53,922 nt of DNA from Candidatus Brocadia sapporoensis (GTDB lineage: Bacteria > Planctomycetota > Brocadiia > Brocadiales > Brocadiaceae), in contig NZ_MJUW02000019.1 in the NCBI RefSeq assembly GCF_001753675.2, forward strand, positions 36,666-90,587, in the 5' to 3' direction. Below are positions 42,386 to 50,448 of this stretch, piece after piece. Below the pieces are notes generated by a model. It ran no database searches. It was not told the DNA's origin and saw nothing but the letters and a program-made list of their open reading frames with translations. The position numbers and the translations under genes were made by a program. The number at the start of each line of letters is the position of its first letter. The stretch's first letter is position 1.

Positions 42386-42730
42386 ATGTTTAAAATAAAA
42401 CGTATTTACGAAAAACCAGATGAAGACGACGGGCTAAGAGTGCTGATTGATCATCTATGGCCGCGTGGCCTTAAAAAAGAAGATGCCAAAATCGACCACT
42501 GGATGAAAGAAATAGCACCCAGTGATAATCTCCGCAAATGGTTTGGCCATAAAGAAGAGCACTGGCAGGAGTTTAAAAGTCGTTATAAGAAAGAGTTGAA
42601 AGATAAAAACGAACTTTTGAAACAATTGATAGATTTAGGGAAAAACAGAAAGGTTACTTTGTTGTATGCTGCAAAAGATGAAGAAAGAAACAATGCACAA
42701 GTGCTTTTAGAGATATTAAAAAAGAAGTGA
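42386..42730 (+). CDS. DUF488 family protein
   Basis: The product is 114 aa from the ATG at 42386; AAAGGAGG lies about 14 nt upstream, rather far. The sequence is a classical DUF488 protein: MFKIKRIYEKPDEDDGLRVL, then DHLWPRGLKKEDAKIDHWMK, then EIAPSDNLRKWFGH and VTLLYAAKDEERNNA. Function is unknown; the family has conserved tryptophan, arginine and histidine residues suggestive of an enzyme or ligand-binding site. The HAO-like gene starts about 100 nt later. Confidence 0.88.
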   Translation: MFKIKRIYEKPDEDDGLRVLIDHLWPRGLKKEDAKIDHWMKEIAPSDNLRKWFGHKEEHWQEFKSRYKKELKDKNELLKQLIDLGKNRKVTLLYAAKDEERNNAQVLLEILKKK

Positions 42731-42831
42731 TTTGGGATTATCCATATCTAAAGAAAATTGGTTTTTAATAATTTTACTCTTTTTAGCAAATCTTTTGAAA
42801 AATGGCTCACAGGGATGGGAGAATTAAGCGT

Positions 42832-44490
42832 ATGTGCAACAAAACAAACTCGCTAAAGATTTATCGGCTGTTTTTATTCCTGGGACTGTTAGTTTTAGGC
42901 GACATATGCGCGAAAGCTAGTGGATTCTACAAAGAGGGACATGTATTGGCTGAAAAGTTTTCCTATATACTGGAGAAAGCCATTGAAAAACAATACCCGC
43001 TCGATGTAAGACCAAGCCCGATTGTGACGGCTGCGAATAAAATGTGTGTAGAATGCCATGAGACCCTGGCGCCCGCACTGGTAATGGAATGGAAGCAATC
43101 GTCTCATGCCCAAAAAGGGGTGGGATGCGTTGATTGTCACAAGGCCAACGCTGGAGAAATAGATGCCTGGCAGCATATGGGAGCCCTGATTTCGACATTG
43201 GTTACACCAAAAGACTGCTCAAGTTGTCACATGACTGAGTATAAAGAATTTTCAAGAAGTCATCATGCAAAAGCCGGCGAAATCCTTGATAGTCTTGACA
43301 ATATACTTGCCGATAAAGTTATTGGTCTCCCCGGTAATAATGCAGATAATGTTATCGGTTGTTTACAATGCCATGGAAGCATTATAAAATTTATGCGCGC
43401 TGATACGGGGCAAATATTGCGGGAAGAAGGGAAGCCAATAATTGACCCTAATACATGGCCAAACAGTGGAATAGGCCGGTTAAACCCTGATGGTTCAAAA
43501 GGTTCGTGTCATGCATGTCACTCGAGACATTCCTTTGAGGCAAAATTGTCCAGAGCGCCTGAAAATTGTGGTAAATGTCACATGGGGCCTGACCATCCTC
43601 AGATGGAGATTTATCGCGAATCCAAGCATGGGATTGCGTATACCGCCAATATTAACCGCATGGCGCTGGATAAAGAAGGTGAATGGGTGTTAGGAAGAGA
43701 TTACACTGCTGCTCCGACGTGTACTACTTGCCATATCAGCAGTTATATGACATCAGAAGGGCAACATACAGCAAACAATCATGATGTTGGAGAGCGAATT
43801 AGTTGGACATTACGACCCGTTGTCAGCACGAAGATAAATTTAGTGATATACGACGATGGTTTTAAGGAAGACTATCCTGAAGCAAGAAAATTGCCGGAGA
43901 TTGGTGAAGAAGTTCTGGTGACTGAAAAAATCGTGCAGGAGGAAAAGTTGGTCGACAAGGTCGTTTCAAAACGTGTTGCTAAAATTGTGACTTGGCAAGA
44001 ACGGCGTGAAAAAATGAAAGGGGTATGTAAAAATTGCCATAATCAAACTCACGTTAATAATTTTTATCAACAATATGACAACCTTGTAAAACTCTACGAC
44101 GAAAAGTTTGCAAAGCCTGCGCAGGCAATGATGAATTCGTTGGAAGAAGACGGAGTTGTTAATCCAAAGGCCCCATTTGAACAAGAAGTACAATGGGTTT
44201 TCTGGGAATTATGGCATCATGAAGGCAGAAGAGCGAGACACGGGGCAAGCATGATGGGTCCGGATTACACACACTGGCATGGCATGTATGAGGTAGCAAA
44301 GCACTATTATATGAAATTTTTGCCGGCGGTAATTACCGCCGCTGCAAAAAAGAATGATTTGTTGAAGGCAAAATACGAGCAAAAAATTGAGGAGTTGTTG
44401 AACCAGAAAGAACATTTGTGGATGAAAGGGCTTTCTGAAGAAGAAATCAATGCCTTAACGTCTACATATAAATACCGCTATCATGAATAG
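42832..44490 (+). CDS. Octahaem hydroxylamine oxidoreductase-like cytochrome c
   Basis: The product is 552 aa from the ATG at 42832, which has GGGAG 10 nt upstream. A signal peptide (YRLFLFLGLLVLGDICAKA) targets it to the periplasm or anammoxosome. There are eight CxxCH motifs: CVECH, CVDCH, CSSCH, CLQCH, CHACH, CGKCH, CTTCH and CKNCH (from about residue 70 to 400). Length and spacing match the HAO family, in which one haem is P460 when a neighbour subunit's tyrosine crosslinks to it. MMGPDYTHWHGMYEVAKHYY holds candidate tyrosines, but which one, if any, applies cannot be decided by eye. In anammox bacteria such proteins oxidise hydroxylamine or NO, or act on nitrite. A 30-residue charged insert (EEVLVTEKIVQEEKLVDKVV) lies before the last haem. 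Confidence 0.9.
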   Translation: MCNKTNSLKIYRLFLFLGLLVLGDICAKASGFYKEGHVLAEKFSYILEKAIEKQYPLDVRPSPIVTAANKMCVECHETLAPALVMEWKQSSHAQKGVGCVDCHKANAGEIDAWQHMGALISTLVTPKDCSSCHMTEYKEFSRSHHAKAGEILDSLDNILADKVIGLPGNNADNVIGCLQCHGSIIKFMRADTGQILREEGKPIIDPNTWPNSGIGRLNPDGSKGSCHACHSRHSFEAKLSRAPENCGKCHMGPDHPQMEIYRESKHGIAYTANINRMALDKEGEWVLGRDYTAAPTCTTCHISSYMTSEGQHTANNHDVGERISWTLRPVVSTKINLVIYDDGFKEDYPEARKLPEIGEEVLVTEKIVQEEKLVDKVVSKRVAKIVTWQERREKMKGVCKNCHNQTHVNNFYQQYDNLVKLYDEKFAKPAQAMMNSLEEDGVVNPKAPFEQEVQWVFWELWHHEGRRARHGASMMGPDYTHWHGMYEVAKHYYMKFLPAVITAAAKKNDLLKAKYEQKIEELLNQKEHLWMKGLSEEEINALTSTYKYRYHE

Positions 44491-44552
44491 ACAGATTGTC
44501 GCTACCGTTGAAGAAAGAATTCACAAATGAATTTGGAGGCATTGAGAAATAT

Positions 44553-44783
44553 ATGAGCTGGACGTGTCCCTATCAGATAGATAATGAATGTATCAGGTTG
44601 AGGAAGTTGTGCCAACCTTTGCAGAAGGGTTGTGTGGTGGATGAAAAAGTTACTTTTATTGATACGCAGTTGGATTTCCAAAATAAAAAGAATTTGAGAA
44701 GGGAGGATGATCGGAATGGTAAAATTAGATCCAATCGCCGAATTCAGGGAAGATCACAGGAAAGTCAGGGACGGATTGCTTGA
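44553..44783 (+). CDS. Small Cys-rich protein beside the HAO-like gene
   Basis: The product is 76 aa from the ATG at 44553, after a GGAGG. The N-terminal half, MSWTCPYQIDNECIRLRKLC, then QPLQKGCVVDEKVTFID, has four cysteines in a spacing that looks like a metal or haem-associated mini-domain. The C-terminal part overlaps the next gene by 68 bp in another frame and is basic, so it may be non-essential. No family name is assigned. Confidence 0.6.
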   Translation: MSWTCPYQIDNECIRLRKLCQPLQKGCVVDEKVTFIDTQLDFQNKKNLRREDDRNGKIRSNRRIQGRSQESQGRIA

Positions 44784-45198
44784 ATTAATGGGGGCATTAC
44801 AATCAAAAGATGTTGTTAAGGCAAGAAAAATACTTGATACGATAAATGTGCTTGTCGGTCCACATTTCAGATACGAAGAAGAGGTGCTTTATCCAACATT
44901 GCGGGTATTTTTAGGTGAATATGTCGATCAATTACTCACAGAGCACGATGGCGTAATAGCCACTGCACGTTCTTGTGCTGAGTTGTTAAAGAAAGATTGT
45001 CTGACGGATGAAGAGGCAAAGCTGGCTGTTTCTGCGGCAAGAGCGCTGCTGATTCATGTTTCAAACTGCGACGGTCTGTCAATACTTTCCGAAAGATTGA
45101 GCAAAAATGAAGTAGATGCTTTAAGCGAGAAACTTGCCACCGCAAGAAAGGCGGGCGTATCCTTGTTAGATTGGGCAGAAACTATAAGGAAAAAATAG
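44716..45198 (+). CDS. Hemerythrin HHE-domain protein
   Basis: The product is 160 aa from the ATG at 44716, which follows GGGAGG; an in-frame ATG at 44707 abuts that site. Putative iron ligands are the histidine in REDHRKV, H and E in GPHFRYEEEVLYP, H in LLTEHDGVIA and H/D in LIHVSNCDGL. Hemerythrins bind O2, NO or iron with a diiron site. Next to an HAO-like cytochrome, a role in NO or O2 sensing or protection is plausible but inferred. The DsrE gene follows at once. Confidence 0.85.
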   Translation: MVKLDPIAEFREDHRKVRDGLLELMGALQSKDVVKARKILDTINVLVGPHFRYEEEVLYPTLRVFLGEYVDQLLTEHDGVIATARSCAELLKKDCLTDEEAKLAVSAARALLIHVSNCDGLSILSERLSKNEVDALSEKLATARKAGVSLLDWAETIRKK

Positions 45199-45200
45199 AA

Positions 45201-45614
45201 GTGGAAACTGACACGAAGGGTTTGTCTATAATTTTTCATAGCGGTTCTTATGACCGCGTCTTTCACGGTTTTTCTCTTGTACTGGTAGCATTGGCTTTGG
45301 GCAGAGATACAAAATGTTTCTTTACGTATTGGTCGTTGCCATATTTGATAAAAGGAAAATCTGAATTCCAGCTTGATGTAGAGGGTCAGTCTCATAAGAA
45401 ACTTCTGGAAGATCATATGAAAAAAGGACACATGCAGGAAATATCAAAACTCCTATTGGAAGCAAAAACGCTGGGGGCAAAGTTTTATGTTTGTACCAAT
45501 TCTATGGGCTTGCTAAATATAGCCCGGGACGAACTTGTAAATGAGGTTGATAAGAGTATGGGACTAACCACATTTCTTGTGGAAGCTAGCCAGGACCAAC
45601 TTCTGTTTATTTAA
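45201..45614 (+). CDS. DsrE/DsrF-like sulfur-relay family protein
   Basis: The product is 137 aa from a GTG at 45201, with AAGGA 9 nt upstream, directly after the hemerythrin stop. LSIIFHSGSYDRVFHGFSLV, ALALGRDTKCFFTYW, AKTLGAKFYVCTNSMG and LTTFLVEASQDQLLFI follow the DsrE alpha/beta pattern. The cysteine in FYVCTNS may be a persulfide carrier. DsrE-type proteins shuttle sulfur or act in thiol redox; this copy probably belongs to the hemerythrin transcript. Confidence 0.8.
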   Translation: METDTKGLSIIFHSGSYDRVFHGFSLVLVALALGRDTKCFFTYWSLPYLIKGKSEFQLDVEGQSHKKLLEDHMKKGHMQEISKLLLEAKTLGAKFYVCTNSMGLLNIARDELVNEVDKSMGLTTFLVEASQDQLLFI

Positions 45615-45704
45615 TTTTGCTTCTGAAAGAAATAGAGATCAACGGTTGAGTGGATAATACCGTCGTGTATATATGTATCGTTTTGAATGGAGGCGGAGGT
45701 TCTT

Positions 45705-46163
45705 ATGAAAGATCGAATTAAAATTAGCGATAAGGTTATATCATCGAGTCAGCCATCCGAAGAAGAAATAAAAAAACTACCGCAACAGGGATTTAAGTCG
45801 GTGGTTAATCTCCGCGCTACCGGGGAAGATGAACAGCCTCTTTCTCCGAAAGACGAGGGAGATTTAGTTCAAAAACTGGGAATGAAATACCTGCATATTC
45901 CGGTGTCGATGAAAGAAGGAATTAAGCCGGAACTGGTCGATCAATTTCGTAGAGAAATAGAGCTTCTCCCGGCGCCGGTATTAGTTCATTGCCATACGGG
46001 AAAACGTGCTGGGGCTTTTACGATGATGTATTCGGCGTTAAAAGAGGAACTTACGGGTGAGGAGGCGCTACAGAAGGCCATGTCGATAGGTTTTTCGTGT
46101 GATGTGCCGCAGTTAAAAGCATTCTTTATAAACTACATTGACCTGCATAAGAAAGTTGATTAG
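45705..46163 (+). CDS. DUF442 / beta-lactamase-hydrolase-like phosphatase-fold protein
   Basis: The product is 152 aa from the ATG at 45705, after a GGAGG. ISDKVISSSQPSEEEIKKLP and GFKSVVNLRATGED are typical of the family. The catalytic loop LVHCHTGKRAGAFT has the cysteine of protein-tyrosine-phosphatase folds with CxxxxR spacing. Some relatives are fused to persulfide dioxygenase or sulfur-relay proteins, so the neighbouring DsrE gene is suggestive. The reaction is unproven. Confidence 0.82.
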   Translation: MKDRIKISDKVISSSQPSEEEIKKLPQQGFKSVVNLRATGEDEQPLSPKDEGDLVQKLGMKYLHIPVSMKEGIKPELVDQFRREIELLPAPVLVHCHTGKRAGAFTMMYSALKEELTGEEALQKAMSIGFSCDVPQLKAFFINYIDLHKKVD

Positions 46164-46319
46164 TCGCACGGTAGCCCCACGCAGAGGCACTGAACTCCCT
46201 GTATCAAAATTCCGAAGATACGACGAATGGCATCGCCAGATGTCGTGGCCATAATGTATACCCAAGAGGCTTACACTGTGTGAATTGTGAACGTGATATA
46301 GACATATCATAATTTGACG

Positions 46320-46356
46320 GGGTGGCACGGACAAACGGAGTTTGTTCGTGCCACCC
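46320..46356. repeat. GGGTGGCACGGACAAAC hairpin repeat, best copy
   Basis: gggtggcacggacaaac (46320-46336) pairs with gtttgttcgtgccaccc (46340-46356) with a single G-T wobble and a three-base loop. There is no T-tract. Degenerate copies are at 322-360 and 5082-5132. Confidence 0.75.
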
Positions 46357-46465
46357 TATTTATCAAACAGAATATTCACTGCTTGTAAATTTTGTGAATA
46401 TTGATCATTAAAAACATACACGCTATAAACTAGGTTGGGTTTTAAAAGAGAAAAACCCAACGACT

Positions 46466-46517
46466 ATTCACTCACCCCAAAATTCCCTCCCGGGAGGGAA
46501 TTTTGGGGTGAGTGAAT
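46466..46517. repeat. Perfect 52-bp palindrome
   Basis: The left arm runs attcactcaccccaaaattc then cctccc and its exact reverse complement follows with no loop (centre 46491/46492). It belongs, by its CACCCC and CCCTCCC parts, to the same repeat family that sits inside defence genes at 28-34 kb. Confidence 0.8.
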
Positions 46518-46555
46518 ACACAAGAAAAAACTTTGAAATTCCTTATCACTAAAGT

Positions 46556-48427
46556 ATGTTGACATATATCTGGACAAAAACAGGGCTATTTTCTTTCGGT
46601 AAGATTATACGCTGGCTTAATCGTCAACAATTCTCCGAATCGGTTGCTCTTGCTGTAATAGCAATACTTGTTGGCCTGGTGACCGGTATAGGAGTATGGC
46701 TCTTCAAGCAACTGTTTAATGCGATATATCAATACGCATTCGGGGGGATAGATACGCCTTTGGGTCTTTTGCATAAGAAAGAAGTTGCTCTTCGGTTTTT
46801 TCAGGATATGGCAAATTGGGCCGGATTTGATAGGATTGGAACCGTCCTGGGTTATATAGGAAATTGGATGATCTTCTTTATACCCGTCCTTGGCGGTCTC
46901 GCTGTTGGACTGATTTCTCATTTTTTTATCGGTAAGGAACGATATGTGGGCATAGCGGGTATTATGGAATCTGTAGCATTGGGAGGCGGACGACTGCCGT
47001 ATCGAAAAATACCAACCAAAACAGTTGCCGCTGCATTATCCCTCGGTTCTGGCGCTTCAGTGGGATCTGCAGACCCATCCATTCAGATTGGTGCATACTT
47101 AGGATCTATGTTTGGCCAGATCTTGCGACTTTCTGATGAACGGATTCGTGCACTCGTTGCATCGGGCGCTGCTGGTGGGGTTGCCGCGGCATTCAATGCG
47201 CCCATTGCCGGCATATTTTTTGCCTTAGAAATCATTATAGGCGAATTAAGTGTAAACGCCTTCGGGGTAGTAACACTGGCATCTGTGATTTCATCTGTGT
47301 TTACTCAGGCTGTGTCAGGGCGTCAACCTGCATTTCACATCCCTGCATATGCTTTTAACTCCGCATGGGAACTGCCGCTCTATTTTGGGTTAGGTGTGCT
47401 GTCCGGACTCAGTGCAGCATTCTATATTCGTTTGCATCATTTTACGCGCGGTATTTTTGATAAATGGAATGCGCCACGCTGGCTCAAGCCAGCAGTTGCA
47501 GGTATATCCGTAGGCCTTGTTGGAATGTATCTGCCGCAGATATTTGGTGCAGGTTATGCAACCATTGAAAACATTTTAAACGGCAAACCGCTAACGGTAC
47601 CCCTCCTACTTTCGCTGGCATTATCCAGGCTGGTATTAACGCCGATTTGTATTAGCGGCGGTTTTCACGGTGGAGTATTTGCTCCTTCCCTTTTTGCCGG
47701 CGCTACGCTTGGAGGCGCTTACGGACTGATTGTACAACAGTTTTTCCCTTCTCTTAACATTTCGCCGCCTGCCTTTGCAATGGTAGGGATGGCTGCAGTT
47801 TTTGCAGGCACAATACATGCGCCAATTACCTCGTTTATTCTGCTCTTTGAAATGACCAACGATTACCGGATTATTCTGCCGCTGATAGCTGCCGTAAACG
47901 TGAGTCTGTTTATTTCATGGCATTTACAACACGATTCAGTATATACGTTGGGACTGACTCGTAAAGGTATACGCCTGCAGCGGGGACGCGATGTTGACGT
48001 GTTGGAAACTATTACCATTGAGAAGGTCATGAAGACGGAGATCGATACTTTACGAGAATCCGATTCGTTAACGGTGGCAATTGATTTGCTCGTGCGGAAA
48101 AGGTATCACGGTTTGCCAGTGCTTGACGATGCTGGTGAATTGACTGGTATTATCACGGTGCAAGATATTGATCGCGTACAAGGCGATGATAATGGTTTGA
48201 TACGTACCGTTGGTGAAGTTTGTACGCGCGAGTTGCTTTTGGCATATCCCGACGAAACGATTGGCACGGCATTGCAGCGTATCGGGATGAGAAACGTAAG
48301 CCAGTTACCGGTCGTTGCCCGTGACAATTCGCGTCGTTTAGTAGGATTACTGTGTAATTCTGATATTGCGTGCGCTTACGATCTGGCAGTAACCCGCCGT
48401 GCGGCAATCCGGCATCGTGCTCATTAA
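46556..48427 (+). CDS. ClC-family chloride channel/transporter with CBS domains
   Basis: The product is 623 aa. The N-terminal 440 residues are a multi-helix ClC core with GSGASVGSADPSIQIGAYLG and GGFHGGVFAPSLFAGATLGG, the second being the GxFxP chloride-binding motif. In the first, the usual GxEGP/GPEDP motif is replaced by G170-S-A-D-P174, so the external gating glutamate is alanine (A172). Two CBS domains follow (TIEKVMKTEIDTLRESDSL, then GEVCTRELLLAYPDETIG), which often bind nucleotides. Loss of the glutamate usually abolishes proton coupling, so a passive anion channel is likely. It is a single gene ahead of the rubredoxin cluster. Confidence 0.9.
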   Translation: MLTYIWTKTGLFSFGKIIRWLNRQQFSESVALAVIAILVGLVTGIGVWLFKQLFNAIYQYAFGGIDTPLGLLHKKEVALRFFQDMANWAGFDRIGTVLGYIGNWMIFFIPVLGGLAVGLISHFFIGKERYVGIAGIMESVALGGGRLPYRKIPTKTVAAALSLGSGASVGSADPSIQIGAYLGSMFGQILRLSDERIRALVASGAAGGVAAAFNAPIAGIFFALEIIIGELSVNAFGVVTLASVISSVFTQAVSGRQPAFHIPAYAFNSAWELPLYFGLGVLSGLSAAFYIRLHHFTRGIFDKWNAPRWLKPAVAGISVGLVGMYLPQIFGAGYATIENILNGKPLTVPLLLSLALSRLVLTPICISGGFHGGVFAPSLFAGATLGGAYGLIVQQFFPSLNISPPAFAMVGMAAVFAGTIHAPITSFILLFEMTNDYRIILPLIAAVNVSLFISWHLQHDSVYTLGLTRKGIRLQRGRDVDVLETITIEKVMKTEIDTLRESDSLTVAIDLLVRKRYHGLPVLDDAGELTGIITVQDIDRVQGDDNGLIRTVGEVCTRELLLAYPDETIGTALQRIGMRNVSQLPVVARDNSRRLVGLLCNSDIACAYDLAVTRRAAIRHRAH

Positions 48428-48491
48428 ACGCATCTGCGGGGTGTTTGATTATGAATTATTTTACACGGGAAATATGAGAAGGAGTTAAAAA

Positions 48492-48650
48492 ATGGATAGA
48501 TACAAATGCATGATCTGTGGATATATCTACGACCCAAAATTTGGTGATCCTGACAATGGAATTAGTCCTGGCACCAGTTTTCAGAATCTGCCCGATACTT
48601 GGGTCTGTCCTCAATGTGGTGCTCCAAAAGAACAATTTGAACAAATTTGA
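48492..48650 (+). CDS. Rubredoxin (first copy)
   Basis: The product is 52 aa. CMICGYIYD and CPQCGAP supply the four iron ligands, and [11 protein letters not shown] and LPDTWVCP are canonical. AAGGAG lies 8 nt before the ATG. It transfers single electrons in the cytoplasm. It stands 63 nt before an NDH-2-like flavoprotein, with a second rubredoxin after that gene, so the flavoprotein may be its reductase. Confidence 0.95.
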   Translation: MDRYKCMICGYIYDPKFGDPDNGISPGTSFQNLPDTWVCPQCGAPKEQFEQI

Positions 48651-48713
48651 TATTATGAAATGAATAAACAAAAGAGGGCTCTTTGATTGCTCATGCGGTG
48701 AGCAAGTTTATCT

Positions 48714-49946
48714 ATGGAAGATTCTAAAGCATCAGTCATGGAAGCCAAAAAAAATATTGTTGTGATGGGAGCCGGTTACGGGGGAATTACGGCTGCGCTG
48801 AGGTTGGCAAGGTTATTCCGTCTGCATCCTGAATATCAGATTCATCTAATTGATAGAAATCCTTACCATACGCTCAAGACACAATTGCATGAGGCCGCTG
48901 TCCGTAAGACAGAGATATCAATTCCGATTGATCGCATTATACAAAGACAAAATATCATTTTTCATCTTGGAGAAGCAACCCGGATTGATTCCATTGGGCA
49001 TATCGTTCGCATGGGAAATCGGTCTTTATCATTTAATTATCTGGTAATAGCGCTCGGAAGTCAGGCAAATTTTTACAATATCCCTGGATTGCAGGAAAGC
49101 TCTTTCCCGCTTCAGACGTTGAGAGATGCTCAACAAATCTATGACTCTATTAGTCAACTCTGTGCTTATGCAGCAACAGAACCAAATGAGGAGCGGCGAA
49201 GAGACACACTTCGGTTTGTCATCGGCGGAGGTGGTTTGTCAGGGGTAGAATTCGCTGCCGAACTTGCTGACCACGTTGCTCAGTGTACACGTAATTATCA
49301 GGTGAATCCTCATGAGGTTGAAATCATTATCATTGAATCTGGCTCCCGCGTAGTGCCTAAAATGGATGAATCCTTTGCAATGCGGATTCACAAAAAACTC
49401 CTGGAAAGAGGTATAAAAATTATAACAGGTACAAAAATTGATAGTCGAACTCCGGACACGGTTGTGCTTTCCTCGGGTGAAGTGCTGAGAACCAGGACCG
49501 TGATCTGGACGGGAGGCATTCGGATCCAGGAACTCGTGAAGGAAAGTGGAATGAAAACTGGGCAATTAGGACGCATTATTGTTGATGAGTTTCTTCAAGT
49601 AGAAGGGAATCTTTTTGTTTATGCCATTGGTGACAATGCCCTTGCGCTGAACCCTTATACAAAAGAGCCGGTTCCAGCCGCTGCCCAATTTGCATTACAG
49701 CAAGGGCGATTGGTAGCAAACAATATCTACGCAACTATTTTTGGGGGCGTGAGAAGGCCGTATCGCCCGAAGGTCTTGGGAGAGGTTGTCAGTCTCGGAA
49801 GGCATCTTGCTATTGGATGGCTGGCGCTTCCGCTCTCGAAAAAAATTACCTTTGTTGGTTTTTTAGGGAGTCTTCTGAAAACAGCCATTCAGGAAAGACA
49901 CATCTTTCTTTTAAGAAAAGAGAGTAGGAAGTGGATAACTTATTAG
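48714..49946 (+). CDS. NDH-2-like FAD-dependent NAD(P)H oxidoreductase
   Basis: The product is 410 aa from the ATG at 48714, or 402 aa from an ATG at 48738. Two nucleotide-binding folds are seen: NIVVMGAGYGGITAALRLAR for FAD and VIGGGGLSGVEFAAELADH for NAD(P)H. TRTVIWTGGIR and VYAIGDNAL are also conserved. It has the length and motifs of type II NADH dehydrogenase. The usual route is NADH to quinone, but location between two rubredoxin genes suggests a rubredoxin reductase or a shared redox chain. This is inference. Confidence 0.88.
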   Translation: MEDSKASVMEAKKNIVVMGAGYGGITAALRLARLFRLHPEYQIHLIDRNPYHTLKTQLHEAAVRKTEISIPIDRIIQRQNIIFHLGEATRIDSIGHIVRMGNRSLSFNYLVIALGSQANFYNIPGLQESSFPLQTLRDAQQIYDSISQLCAYAATEPNEERRRDTLRFVIGGGGLSGVEFAAELADHVAQCTRNYQVNPHEVEIIIIESGSRVVPKMDESFAMRIHKKLLERGIKIITGTKIDSRTPDTVVLSSGEVLRTRTVIWTGGIRIQELVKESGMKTGQLGRIIVDEFLQVEGNLFVYAIGDNALALNPYTKEPVPAAAQFALQQGRLVANNIYATIFGGVRRPYRPKVLGEVVSLGRHLAIGWLALPLSKKITFVGFLGSLLKTAIQERHIFLLRKESRKWITY

Positions 49947-50197
49947 AATGTTAAAACTGAAATGGAGTAAAAGGATGAGCATATGAAAAAGATACCTCTC
50001 ATTCCGTATTGCACGGCACTCAGTCTTTCTGTATCTGGATAAAAGCAGAATCTCGAAAGATGAACTATGCGGATGATGGTATCAGGGCATGGGCGTATGG
50101 ATGAGAAAAATAGTATTTGCATGACTTAGCAAGATCTTCAAATGACAGCGTATATTCACAGTTAATAAATTCAGAGAAAGAGGAGGATGGTTTAAAA

Positions 50198-50356
50198 ATG
50201 GAAAAATACAGATGTATTATTTGTGATTATATCTATGATCCGAAAGCTGGAGACCCTGATCATGGGGTAAGCCCTGGCACTCGTTTCGAGGATTTGCCTG
50301 CTGATTGGGTCTGTCCAGAATGTGGGGCGCCGCAGGATCAATTTGAAAAAATTTAA
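50198..50356 (+). CDS. Rubredoxin (second copy)
   Basis: The product is 52 aa with CIICDYIYD and CPECGAP as iron-binding sites. It matches the first copy at 35 of 52 positions by eye and is preceded by AGGAGG. It begins 251 nt after the NDH-2-like gene. The pair probably arose by duplication around the flavoprotein. A longer frame open from 50117 has no better start. Confidence 0.95.
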   Translation: MEKYRCIICDYIYDPKAGDPDHGVSPGTRFEDLPADWVCPECGAPQDQFEKI

Positions 50357-50448
50357 AATGGTAAAATGAAGGAAAGAAATCACCTGCAGAGAAGGCGCTT
50401 GAATCAGGTTCAATAAGATTAAGGTTAAAGCTTTTTGCAGATGCCCTA

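Larger units (their letters stand above)
46164..46555. other. Gene-free stretch holding two strong palindromes
   Basis: No coding sequence is supported. The interval has the hairpin at 46320-46356 and the 52-bp palindrome at 46466-46517, both listed separately, and a plain A/T-rich remainder. Confidence 0.5.
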
